Shown in pieces: positions 52,613 to 60,269 of a stretch of DNA of 64,000 nt. The notes beneath the pieces are model-generated. The model did not search any database, had not been told where the DNA came from, and worked only from the letters and a program-made list of their open reading frames with translations. The DNA is taken from the NCBI RefSeq assembly GCF_049310925.1, contig NZ_JBMERP010000010.1, forward strand, positions 6,420 to 70,419, given 5' to 3'. A program made the translations under genes and the position numbers. The DNA is from Virgibacillus_F sp049310925 (GTDB taxonomy: Bacteria > Bacillota > Bacilli > Bacillales > Amphibacillaceae). The stretch's first letter is position 1, and every line of letters begins with the position of its first letter.

Positions 52613-52671
52613 CTATCTATTACTATTATAGCTTTTTTTAAAAAAAATTCAGTAGTGTTAGTTGCACCATC
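52613..52671 (-). promoter_or_regulatory. Class I promoter motif (drives 52579)
   Basis: Minus strand: ATGGTGCAACTAAC, 26 bp starting ACTACTGAAT, TATAAT (52630-52625). The only copy with a 26-bp gap. Confidence 0.75.
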
Positions 52672-52683
52672 CTTCTTTTAAAA

Positions 52684-52842
52684 ATAAGACTTAATATTCC
52701 TGAACGCTGAGTTATTTTGTAATCCAAACTTTTGTTTCATTTTCATTTAATGTCATGATGAACCTTAACTTTAATAACATAAAAATTATGTTTACCAAAA
52801 CACAATACATAATAATAAAATACCAACTAGTAGTTTTTTCAT
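52684..52842 (-). pseudogene. Remnant with a 16-aa hydrophobic frame and a relic of the 53614 gene
   Basis: ATG 52842 after AGAGGGAT opens MKKLLVGILLLCIVFW and stops. Downstream DNA matches the 3' end of 53614 at the DNA level (e.g. AATAAGACTTAATA and CAAACTTT) but in broken frames (NENETKVWITK). A duplication that decayed; the hydrophobic peptide may still be made. Confidence 0.5.
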
Positions 52843-52897
52843 TTTTATCCCTCTTTTTTCTAAAAAGTAAAAGGATGGAAAAACCACCCTCTTCTCT

Positions 52898-53512
52898 TTA
52901 CCAACTAATTTTTACCTCTTCATTTTTAATATCAAGTTCAAAAATAACTCCATCAGATTCAGAAGTTGCATTTCTTTTTAACCATTCTGAATGAGGGGGG
53001 TTATCCTCCCCACTAATTAGATCACTAATCATTTTATATATTTCTTTCTCACTTAAAGGTACACCTATCTCTGATAACACTTTTGAAGCATCTTTATAAG
53101 ATGAATTATTAATAAGAAATCCATTATCACCTACATTAAAAAAATTCTTTCCAATAAACGTATTTTCACCATAAATATGTTCAAGATTTCTATTACCACG
53201 ACCAGCAATTACAACACCATTAACGGTTGTTACTTTATATCTGTTATTTAAATCCTTATACAAATTAATTATTTTATATGGTTCAAAATTATCCGATTTT
53301 GAAAAGGACTTTTTAACTATAATTTGTTTTAACATAGACTGATTTTCAGATAACATATCCTCTTTTTGATTTAATTCTTTTCTAATTTCTTCTTTCACAT
53401 TATCTATTTCATTCTCAATATAAATCTTTTCATTACTAGTAAAGATATTTCCACACCCCACCAACAACAACATCACAAAAATACAAACACCAATTAAGCA
53501 ACCTTTTTTCAC
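52898..53512 (-). CDS. Lipoprotein with Trp-terminal domain 5, 204 aa
   Basis: GTG start after GGGGGGAAAG. Lipobox LLVGC then GNIFTSNEKIYIENEIDNV, the shared lipoprotein segment, and the C-terminal domain (GFLINNSSYKDASKVLSEIG, VPLSEKEI, ending EEVKISW). It combines both shared modules of this cluster in one protein, linking the protease-type and anchored families. Confidence 0.78.
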   Translation of the reverse strand: MKKGCLIGVCIFVMLLLVGCGNIFTSNEKIYIENEIDNVKEEIRKELNQKEDMLSENQSMLKQIIVKKSFSKSDNFEPYKIINLYKDLNNRYKVTTVNGVVIAGRGNRNLEHIYGENTFIGKNFFNVGDNGFLINNSSYKDASKVLSEIGVPLSEKEIYKMISDLISGEDNPPHSEWLKRNATSESDGVIFELDIKNEEVKISW

Positions 53513-53547
53513 TTTCTTTCCCCCCTTTTTATATTCTTTATTTTTTT

Positions 53548-53606
53548 ATTCCCACTACTATTATAGCTTTTTAAATTGAAATATTCACTAGCGTTAATAA
53601 TACCAT
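53548..53606 (-). promoter_or_regulatory. Class I promoter motif (drives 53512)
   Basis: Minus strand: ATGGTATTATTAAC, 27 bp with TAGTGAATATT, TATAAT (53565-53560), AGTAGT. Confidence 0.75.
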
Positions 53607-53613
53607 CCTAAAT

Positions 53614-53934
53614 TTAAAAAATAAGACTTAATACTCCTGAACGTTTAGTGATTGTGCGATCCCAAACTTTCTTTTCATTTTTATTTATTAGAAAATCTAA
53701 TCTAAAACCTCCATTAACCATATCCTGACTTCCTATCATTTCGTAAATAAATTTAGTTCCATAATACAGTTTCACATTTATGCAATCTCCACTATTATCT
53801 AATTCATAATGACTTATATCTTTTTTAATAAAAGTCCTATTTTCTCTATCTAAGTCTTTGAAATTACTAAAATTCTTAATTACTTCTTTGATTTCATTTC
53901 CAAATTCAATATCTTTTATTTTTTTTACAGTCAT
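53614..53934 (-). CDS. Hypothetical protein, 106 aa
   Basis: AAGGGGTTAGCTAAA before ATG. Soluble alpha/beta; C-terminus NEKKVWDRTITKRSGVLSLI is echoed in the remnant at 52684. Single gene behind a class II promoter, so it is expressed with the sigma factor and HNH gene rather than with its neighbours. Confidence 0.65.
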   Translation of the reverse strand: MTVKKIKDIEFGNEIKEVIKNFSNFKDLDRENRTFIKKDISHYELDNSGDCINVKLYYGTKFIYEMIGSQDMVNGGFRLDFLINKNEKKVWDRTITKRSGVLSLIF

Positions 53935-53957
53935 TTTAGCTAACCCCTTTTAGTAAT

Positions 53958-54038
53958 TAAACCTATTTATTAGGTTTTTTATATTATAATACTATTATAT
54001 CATATATTAAAAAGACTTATATTACAGAAATGTTACAG
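53958..54038 (-). promoter_or_regulatory. Class II promoter motif (drives 53934)
   Basis: Minus strand: TGTAACATTTCTGTAATATAA, 32 bp from GTAAC to TATAAT (53999-53994), AGTATTATA, then an AACCTA..TAGGTT leader hairpin. Confidence 0.75.
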
Positions 54039-54046
54039 AAAGAACA

Positions 54047-54077
54047 TTAAAAAAGAATGGATTTTTAAGTCCATTCT
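54047..54077 (-). terminator. Terminator of the pilin-GLUG gene
   Basis: Minus strand GAATGG-ACTTAAAAAT-CCATTC, then T6. Confidence 0.8.
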
Positions 54078-54090
54078 TTTAATATCCTAA

Positions 54091-55482
54091 TTATTTAAGT
54101 GTAGGATAACCTACACTTTCTTCAATACTCCATACAGTATCAAAATTAAATCCTATGAAACTTGTTTTATTTTTCATTTGACTATCAGTTAAACCAGTTC
54201 CACCATCAGATGTTGATATTCCTGAAGTGGTTACATTCCAAAAAGAATTTGTTACAATTCCTCCATTTCTTCCGACTAACCCACCAGTAATCATCGTTCC
54301 ACTTACTTTTCCATTTGCGTAAGAGGTAATTATACTACCATTATTTCTACCAATTAATCCTCCTCCGAACGAATCACCAGTAACGTTACCACTTACAAAT
54401 GAATCTTTCACACTTCCACCATCATTCCAACCTACTATTCCACCAACGTTAAATTCTCCTATAACTTCTGTTTCTGTATGAATTTTTTCTATATATCCAT
54501 TTAAAGTATTGAAACCAATTAAACCACCAACGTTTTCAACCCCTGAAATATTACCAGTTACGCTAGAATTTATTAAAGTTCCATCATTATATCCAACTAA
54601 ACCACCTACGTTATTTATACTTCCATTAATTTTAACGTTATTTAAATTGACATTTTTCACTTCAGAACCAATAGTGGTTTTTCCGAAAAAACCTACATTG
54701 TCGGTTGTTTCATCTGTGATTGATAAACCATTAATTGAATATTTTTTCCCATCAAATATTCCTGAAAAGCCAATACTTTTCCCTATCGGATTCCATTCAC
54801 CATAACTATTCAAATCAATATCATTCATTAACATGTAATTTCCACTTAAATCATTTCTAATTGCATCTAATTCACTAGCAGTAGTTATACATGTGTAACC
54901 TACATAACAGTTATTACTATCGGTTACGTTTACACTACTAACTACATACCAATCATCTTCTACGTTGCCTTGAATGTACTTCTTTACCTCATTTGAATCT
55001 AACTTTCTAACTTCAATCTTTAATTCACCACTACTTGCATTTACTATTATAGGTTTTATAAAATCATTTACTTTATCTAATATTTTAAAAGCAACACTTT
55101 TAGAAGTATCTAATTTTAATTGACCTATAATTAATTCACCATCTTGTTTTAACACTTCATTTTTAAAAACTAAATTCTCTATATTAGTACCATTCTTAAC
55201 ATGATATTCTAATACCTTCTTCACATCAGTTTTTATATCTGTTTCATAATTTGCTTCTACTGAATAGCTTTCCACACCTTCATGAACAGTTTGTTTAATT
55301 AAAGAAGATTGAAGTGTTTTAGCGTTTTTAACTACTGCAACATTCTTAGTGTTATCAATAAAAATAAAATAACTCATTGTGGCTATTGTCGATATAATTA
55401 ACATAATCACCATAGCAATCCCTAATTCTGATAAACTAAATCCTTTTTCCTTTTTTATAACTTTATCTCTTTCTAAATACAT
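54091..55482 (-). CDS. Type IV-like prepilin fused to GLUG-repeat adhesin, 463 aa
   Basis: AAGGGGAG before ATG. Residues 13-40: KGFSLSELGIAMVIMLIIST, with G/F cleavage site and Glu at mature position 5, almost the same as the split pilin at 12420. After a soluble pilin-like part (40-190), residues 215-440 hold GLUG repeats (VGGLVGYNDGTLINSSVTGN, VGGLIG, VGGIVGWNDGG, GGGLIGRNNGS, TGGLVGRNGG). This makes a pilin stem carrying a beta-helix adhesin head: a likely minor or tip pilin. Confidence 0.88.
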   Translation of the reverse strand: MYLERDKVIKKEKGFSLSELGIAMVIMLIISTIATMSYFIFIDNTKNVAVVKNAKTLQSSLIKQTVHEGVESYSVEANYETDIKTDVKKVLEYHVKNGTNIENLVFKNEVLKQDGELIIGQLKLDTSKSVAFKILDKVNDFIKPIIVNASSGELKIEVRKLDSNEVKKYIQGNVEDDWYVVSSVNVTDSNNCYVGYTCITTASELDAIRNDLSGNYMLMNDIDLNSYGEWNPIGKSIGFSGIFDGKKYSINGLSITDETTDNVGFFGKTTIGSEVKNVNLNNVKINGSINNVGGLVGYNDGTLINSSVTGNISGVENVGGLIGFNTLNGYIEKIHTETEVIGEFNVGGIVGWNDGGSVKDSFVSGNVTGDSFGGGLIGRNNGSIITSYANGKVSGTMITGGLVGRNGGIVTNSFWNVTTSGISTSDGGTGLTDSQMKNKTSFIGFNFDTVWSIEESVGYPTLK

Positions 55483-55516
55483 AATTTATCTCCCCTTTTA
55501 TATTCTCTATTATTTC

Positions 55517-55576
55517 TTTCTAATACTATTATAGCTTTTTTTTAATAAAAATTCAGTAGTGGTAATCAGAGCATTA
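55517..55576 (-). promoter_or_regulatory. Class I promoter motif (drives 55482)
   Basis: Minus strand: ATGCTCTGATTACC, 27 bp starting ACTACTGAATTTTT, GC, TATAAT (55533-55528). Confidence 0.8.
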
Positions 55577-56350
55577 CTTATTTTTGAATTTTTCTAAATA
55601 CCCATTATAGATTTTATTTAATTTATCAATAGATAAACTATCTTCATTTGTTTTATTTAAAAAATAAACTAAAAACTGATCATTCAATTCCATTCCATTT
55701 GTTTTCTTTTTAATATCCTGACTAACACTATATAAACTTTCTTTTTTCTTTATAAAATTAAAGTTTTTATCTATATGTAATAAACCTAATTCATAGCTCA
55801 TAATAGCTTTCATATCTTCAGCAAAAAATTCACTATAGGAATTATTCCAAACATCACTATCTATATTTCCTTTTTCATCTTTTAATTTTCTATTTTCACC
55901 GTTTTTCCAATAACCACTTAATCTTCCCCCTCTCTCCTTTTCCCATTTTTTACGTTCATTATCACTCAACTCTTTTTCATAATAATGCCCTAATTCATGT
56001 AATAAAGTTTCTTTCCATTCCTTTTCTATAACCCCTGTTAAATTATAATCATTATGTATTTTTATTAGTGAAGTAAAAGGAATTTTATTTTCTTTTATAA
56101 AAAAACCCAATTCTGTTGTTCCTGAACTTTTATCTGAAATTTGAATGACTAATTTTCTATCAAACTCATACCCACTATTAATTAAATCATCCATTATTTC
56201 TTCAACTTCTTCTTTACTTACAATTTCATTTTCACCAAATACTATATAGTCATTTGAAAATATAATTTGAAAACCTATAAATAAAAATACCCCTAATCCT
56301 AATGCACCTATCCAAAATAATATAAAAATCCTTTTTATTTTCCCCAACAT
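55574..56350 (-). CDS. Exported HExxH metalloprotease, 258 aa
   Basis: ATG 56350 after AAAGGGG. N-terminal membrane helix (IFILFWIGALGLGVFLFIGF). Zinc motif TLLHELGHYYEKEL, then NSYSEFFAEDMKAIM as likely third-ligand helix. Third protease of the cluster. A LF-like (ATLF) gluzincin relation is suggested by motif spacing only. Confidence 0.78.
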   Translation of the reverse strand: MLGKIKRIFILFWIGALGLGVFLFIGFQIIFSNDYIVFGENEIVSKEEVEEIMDDLINSGYEFDRKLVIQISDKSSGTTELGFFIKENKIPFTSLIKIHNDYNLTGVIEKEWKETLLHELGHYYEKELSDNERKKWEKERGGRLSGYWKNGENRKLKDEKGNIDSDVWNNSYSEFFAEDMKAIMSYELGLLHIDKNFNFIKKKESLYSVSQDIKKKTNGMELNDQFLVYFLNKTNEDSLSIDKLNKIYNGYLEKFKNK

Positions 56351-56363
56351 TAACAATCCCCTT

Positions 56364-56606
56364 TTATTTTAATTCAGATATATAATAATGATTATTCTCT
56401 ATACTACCAAGCATTCTAACTAAATGATCATTAAATTCATTCATTATTATAATTTCAATTTTATTTCCATCCCCAATTTTTTTAACCTGAAATTTCCCCA
56501 TTTTTTCTTCTATTCTTTTTCTTTTTTTTCTATCCATCTTTTTATAAAAAACATTAAAATTTATAATTTTTTCCTTTAAATCGTATAAATGCCTTCCTTC
56601 AAACAT
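56364..56606 (-). CDS. Hypothetical basic protein, 80 aa
   Basis: AGGGAG before ATG. Lys/Arg-rich centre (KKMDRKKRKRIEEKMGK), soluble. Lies between the small exported protein and the protease in one operon. Confidence 0.6.
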   Translation of the reverse strand: MFEGRHLYDLKEKIINFNVFYKKMDRKKRKRIEEKMGKFQVKKIGDGNKIEIIIMNEFNDHLVRMLGSIENNHYYISELK

Positions 56607-56641
56607 TCACAACATCTCCCTTTTTATATTCTTTAACTTTA

Positions 56642-56809
56642 TTACTTTCTACTTAAATACCATTCATCTAATTCACTTTTATCTTCTTCAATTTTAGAAA
56701 CTCCATTTTCATTATTTTCAACTCCACTATTTTCTTCATTATTGTTCATGAATCCAACCAAACATAATACAAACAATAAAACGACAACACCAATAATTAC
56801 TTTTTTCAT
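56642..56809 (-). CDS. Small exported protein, 55 aa
   Basis: AGGGG before ATG. Residues 4-20 hydrophobic (VIIGVVVLLFVLCLVGF) with a Cys that might act as lipobox (VLC) or lie in the membrane, then an Asn/Glu-rich tail. First gene behind the class II promoter at 56834. Confidence 0.6.
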   Translation of the reverse strand: MKKVIIGVVVLLFVLCLVGFMNNNEENSGVENNENGVSKIEEDKSELDEWYLSRK

Positions 56810-56833
56810 TTTACTAACCCCTTTTTATTATAA

Positions 56834-56912
56834 AACCTATATATTAGGTTTTTTATCTTATAATACTATTATAACATCTTTTTTAATTCGTTATATTACA
56901 GGAATGTTACAA
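56834..56912 (-). promoter_or_regulatory. Class II promoter motif (drives the 56809 operon)
   Basis: Minus strand: TGTAACATTCCTGTAATATAA, 32 bp from GTAAC to TATAAT (56873-56868), AGTATTATAAG, then an AACCTAATATATAGGTT hairpin. Almost identical to 6941. Confidence 0.8.
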
Positions 56913-56934
56913 AAGGATATTATAAAAAGATCAT

Positions 56935-56961
56935 AAAAAAGAACGGATTTTAAGTCCGTTC
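56935..56961 (-). terminator. Terminator of the partition operon
   Basis: Minus strand GAACGG-ACTTAAAAT-CCGTTC, then T6; overlaps the last codons of the 56960 gene. Confidence 0.8.
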
Positions 56962-57382
56962 AGATTAACCCACCTAATTCGCTTTTTGCTTTTTCCCTTT
57001 TTTCTCTAACCCTTTCTATTCCACTATCGTTACCTTCTGTATCTTTATTTGATTGTGAATCACCGATAACTACTAAACCTTGCCTTTTTAACTCTTCCAC
57101 AAATTCTTTAGCTACCTCTTTATTATCTAAATAAGATACTCCTGAGTTGTTTTGACTAGGTTGTTGTAATTCTGTATCTTCCCCTGATATATCCCTCAAA
57201 ATACCTTCTATAATGTATCTTTTAAAGGCTTTAGATAACTTGTAGTCTTTAGTTAATTCCTCTATTCTTTTTTTTACAATGTATTTATCACTTTCATTAC
57301 CAGTTATTTCGATAACATCTTCTCCATATAATTTAAAATTAGCATGTTTTAATTCTTCTTTCTTTTTAGCCACATTCCTCAC
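56960..57382 (-). CDS. ParR-like adaptor candidate, 140 aa
   Basis: Placed directly after the actin gene, the usual place of the DNA-binding adaptor in ParMRC/Alp7 systems. Basic N-terminus, helical centre (SKAFKRYIIEGILRDI), disordered Gln/Ser/Asn linker, and a charged C-terminal tail that could touch filaments. No direct family match seen; the call rests on size and position. Confidence 0.55.
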   Translation of the reverse strand: MRNVAKKKEELKHANFKLYGEDVIEITGNESDKYIVKKRIEELTKDYKLSKAFKRYIIEGILRDISGEDTELQQPSQNNSGVSYLDNKEVAKEFVEELKRQGLVVIGDSQSNKDTEGNDSGIERVREKREKAKSELGGLI

Positions 57383-57440
57383 CTACCCTTTTTAGAAAGA
57401 AAACCCCTAGAACTAATCCTAAGAGTTTCCTATACAATCT

Positions 57441-58544
57441 TTATTTAGTTTTAACTTCTTCCTTTTCAAAAACATCACTATATAAATTTAATCCGAATTT
57501 ATAAAAACCTAATGCATTCGCCATTTGATTATCTTCAGCAAGTATCATTTCATACCCTTCTTCTATAAATAATGGATAAAATGTTTTTGCACCACCACCA
57601 GTGAGGATAATCTCATCAAAACGATCCTGTTCTTTCCACTTACTATTCATAGCGTTTTTAATTATATCGTATTTTTCTTTAATAGATTTTTCTTTTACAA
57701 ATTTGGTTTTGACATACTTCCGTTTAGATATTTTATAATCATCCATATCAAACTGCTTTTCTATATTTGAAAAGGGAATCACACTACCAGTTTCTACTCT
57801 AATGTGATCTACAATATCTTCGTATACACTAGACATTCCAGTATTCTCAGTAAAATTTCCTTCTTTTAATACTTTAAAAACGTCTAATTTTTGAATTACA
57901 GCTCCATCACTTGTATAAGTACCAATATCAAATGTTGCTATTGTATGTTCTTCATCATCTTTAGAAAAACCATTTTTATCAAAAAGTCGATTTAATACTG
58001 TTCCAATAGGTTGATGTAGGATATTTACCAGTTTTACTCTTGGTGTAAATAATTCACCTTTAGCCCTAATTTTAGGTGCATTTAAGAATGTTTGTTTTAA
58101 ATCTTCCTCACTCTTACTTCCCTTATGAGTTGAAGGTACACCACTTACAATGTATAGTTCAACATCATTTTTATTTTTAACTCCTAATCTAGCTAAAGAT
58201 TCATGCATAACCATACTTACAAAAGTTGAAAACTCTGTAGTATTATAGCGTTCTTTTCCACCTAAAAGACTTTCAAAATAAATGTTTTTTCCAATTTCCT
58301 TATCCCATAATAAAACGGTAGGATTAGGGTTGTTATCATTTACTAAATGGTATTGATTTTTTACAACTTCACTAATACCTAATTCTTCAAAACCAGCTTT
58401 ACTTTCATAAACAAAACCTGAAGGCATTACAAACCTTTCAACTTCACCATTATAAGATAAAACTACTTTCACATATCCATTACCAATATCTAATCCTAAT
58501 AATGCTTTATCTTTCACCTTAACACTCATCAAATCCTTACTCAT
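57441..58544 (-). CDS. parM: ParM/Alp-type plasmid actin, 367 aa
   Basis: ATG 58544 after GAGGAGAG, overlapping the upstream stop by 8 nt. Actin-fold motifs: LGLDIGNGYVKVVLS (phosphate 1), ATFDIGTYTSDGAV (phosphate 2) and ILTGGGAKTFYPL (adenosine). ParM-type filaments push plasmid copies apart at division. Sits between a probable regulator and a ParR candidate. Confidence 0.88.
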   Translation of the reverse strand: MSKDLMSVKVKDKALLGLDIGNGYVKVVLSYNGEVERFVMPSGFVYESKAGFEELGISEVVKNQYHLVNDNNPNPTVLLWDKEIGKNIYFESLLGGKERYNTTEFSTFVSMVMHESLARLGVKNKNDVELYIVSGVPSTHKGSKSEEDLKQTFLNAPKIRAKGELFTPRVKLVNILHQPIGTVLNRLFDKNGFSKDDEEHTIATFDIGTYTSDGAVIQKLDVFKVLKEGNFTENTGMSSVYEDIVDHIRVETGSVIPFSNIEKQFDMDDYKISKRKYVKTKFVKEKSIKEKYDIIKNAMNSKWKEQDRFDEIILTGGGAKTFYPLFIEEGYEMILAEDNQMANALGFYKFGLNLYSDVFEKEEVKTK

Positions 58545-59232
58545 TACCAACACTCTCCTCTTTATTTTTTTGAACCAAATACATAATGTCATTTGGATCC
58601 TTCTCTAACCAAACTTTTATATTTCTTTCTTTAATACCTTCCAAATCACCATTCTTATACTTTTCTAATTTATTTTTGGATAACTCCTGAAAACCCTTTA
58701 TTCGATCCTCGTCTTTAAAATGAATCGTAAATTTATGAGTTTTAGTTCTCCATAACTCACTAACCAATTCTAATACATTATTAAATGTTTCTTCTAATGT
58801 ATCATTCTCATTTATATGAAAGTTATATCTAATTCCAATTTTAGAAACTAATTCTTCCACATAATCATATAAATGTCTGTTCTTTTCTGACTTTTGAGTG
58901 GTTGATGTTTTAGTTAGTTGTGTTTTAAAATGCTCTTTGTAAACCTTTTCTTCTACATCAGCAACAGCACCAGTTTCACTTTTTCTTTCTTTAAAAACCC
59001 TCTCTTTTTGAAACTTATAATTGATTTTAATAAGATTTGCTATATTAATATTTCTATCTTGATTAAGTACGTGAACACCCATTTTAGCAAAAGTCTTTTG
59101 TAAAATTTCATAAACCTCAGTAACTTTCTTATTTGGAAAACTTTCATCCCTTACTTCTTTAGCTATTTCTAATAATTCTAAAGGTGGGACTTTTTTTAAA
59201 CCACCCTTACTTAATTCGTTCTCTTTACCCAT
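58537..59232 (-). CDS. Partition-operon protein, 231 aa
   Basis: ATG 59232 near GAAGGGTGAG. Coupled to parM by ATGAGTAA overlap. Helical, charged; no HTH that I can name. May be an accessory filament or replication factor. Confidence 0.65.
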   Translation of the reverse strand: MGKENELSKGGLKKVPPLELLEIAKEVRDESFPNKKVTEVYEILQKTFAKMGVHVLNQDRNINIANLIKINYKFQKERVFKERKSETGAVADVEEKVYKEHFKTQLTKTSTTQKSEKNRHLYDYVEELVSKIGIRYNFHINENDTLEETFNNVLELVSELWRTKTHKFTIHFKDEDRIKGFQELSKNKLEKYKNGDLEGIKERNIKVWLEKDPNDIMYLVQKNKEESVGNE

Positions 59233-59250
59233 TTTCCTTCTCACCCTTCT

Positions 59251-59889
59251 TTACTTATTTAGTAATTCCGTTTTTAATTCTTCAATATAATTTTTACTCA
59301 TGTAATACAAACTATCGTATTTTAAATCTAAATACATATTTTCATTTTCTTCTCTTAATTGTTTTGCTATTTCCCAAAACTCCCTAAAACGTCTTTCTTC
59401 TTTATTTAAATTTTCACCTAAGTACATAAAGATATGTAGCTGGTTATTCCCCTCACTATCTATAAAATCTAAAACAACCTCAGCATCACTATATATAGAA
59501 TGTTTAGGTCTTAATTCTGAATAATTCGGGTAAATATAATGATTTAAAATAAACTCAAAATCCATTTTTTTATTAAATACTTCTTCTAAAATCGTTTTAT
59601 AATCTATTATCTTATCTACACAAAAAGAATTTTTTTTGAAATTCCACGTTTTAGCATGACCATGATAACCAATAGATTGAAGGAATTTTGGTTCTAGGTA
59701 ATATATATTTTCTTCCCCTTCACTTCTGTTACCATTCCTTCTCACTAAAGAGCCGTCTTTAACAAGTTTAGGGAGAATAACGTTTAAGGTGTTTTTTGAT
59801 GCATCAGTTATTTCTCTCATTTGAGTTATATTAGCTGAACCAATATATTTTAATAGCTGGATTACCTTTTCACTAACACTCATTTTCAT
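59251..59889 (-). CDS. Winged-helix protein, Replic_Relax-like, 212 aa
   Basis: ATG 59889 after AGGAGG. N-terminal winged helix (VIQLLKYIGSANITQMREI, TLNVILPKLVKDGSLVRR), then YYLEPKFLQSIGYHGHAKTW and LRPKHSIYSDAEVVLDFID, which resemble replication-relaxation proteins of Bacillus plasmids. First gene of the partition operon behind a class I promoter; likely autoregulator. Confidence 0.65.
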   Translation of the reverse strand: MKMSVSEKVIQLLKYIGSANITQMREITDASKNTLNVILPKLVKDGSLVRRNGNRSEGEENIYYLEPKFLQSIGYHGHAKTWNFKKNSFCVDKIIDYKTILEEVFNKKMDFEFILNHYIYPNYSELRPKHSIYSDAEVVLDFIDSEGNNQLHIFMYLGENLNKEERRFREFWEIAKQLREENENMYLDLKYDSLYYMSKNYIEELKTELLNK

Positions 59890-59948
59890 ATTTCTTACCT
59901 CCTTTTTTATAATTATAAAAAACATTATCTATTTTTCATACTTATAAC

Positions 59949-60011
59949 ATCCTTATATGTATTATAGCATCTATAATTGTATTATTCAACACACTTAATG
60001 ATACCATTTTA
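59949..60011 (-). promoter_or_regulatory. Class I promoter motif (drives the partition operon)
   Basis: Minus strand: ATGGTATCATTAAG, 27 bp with GTTGAATAA, GC, TATAAT (59966-59961). Confidence 0.75.
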
Positions 60012-60073
60012 TAAAATGAAAATCAATTAATTAGGTTTTTTAATTATGAAATTAATAATTATTTTATAAATGT

Positions 60074-60128
60074 ATGGTGTATTTAACTATACTGAATAAT
60101 GATATGAAAAATGCTATCATTATAGTAG
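60074..60128 (+). promoter_or_regulatory. Class I promoter motif, first of a tandem pair
   Basis: ATGGTGTATTTAAC, 27 bp with ATACTGAATAAT, GC, TATCAT (60115-60120), TATAGTAG. It faces away from the copy at 59949. No other gene in the 59890-60269 gap. Confidence 0.7.
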
Positions 60129-60178
60129 AAGAAGAAAAGGAGAATTTTAGAAGTTAGTGTTAAATTAATCGTTAGGTT

Positions 60179-60230
60179 GGTTCGATTAACACAACTGAAG
60201 TTTTTTAAAAATCAAGCTATAATTAAGAGA
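60179..60230 (+). promoter_or_regulatory. Class I promoter motif (drives 60270)
   Basis: GGTTCGATTAAC, 27 bp with ACAACTGAAG, GC, TATAAT (60218-60223). Confidence 0.75.
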
Positions 60231-60269
60231 GATAAAAAAGATAGAGAACATAAAAGGGGAGAATTAAAA

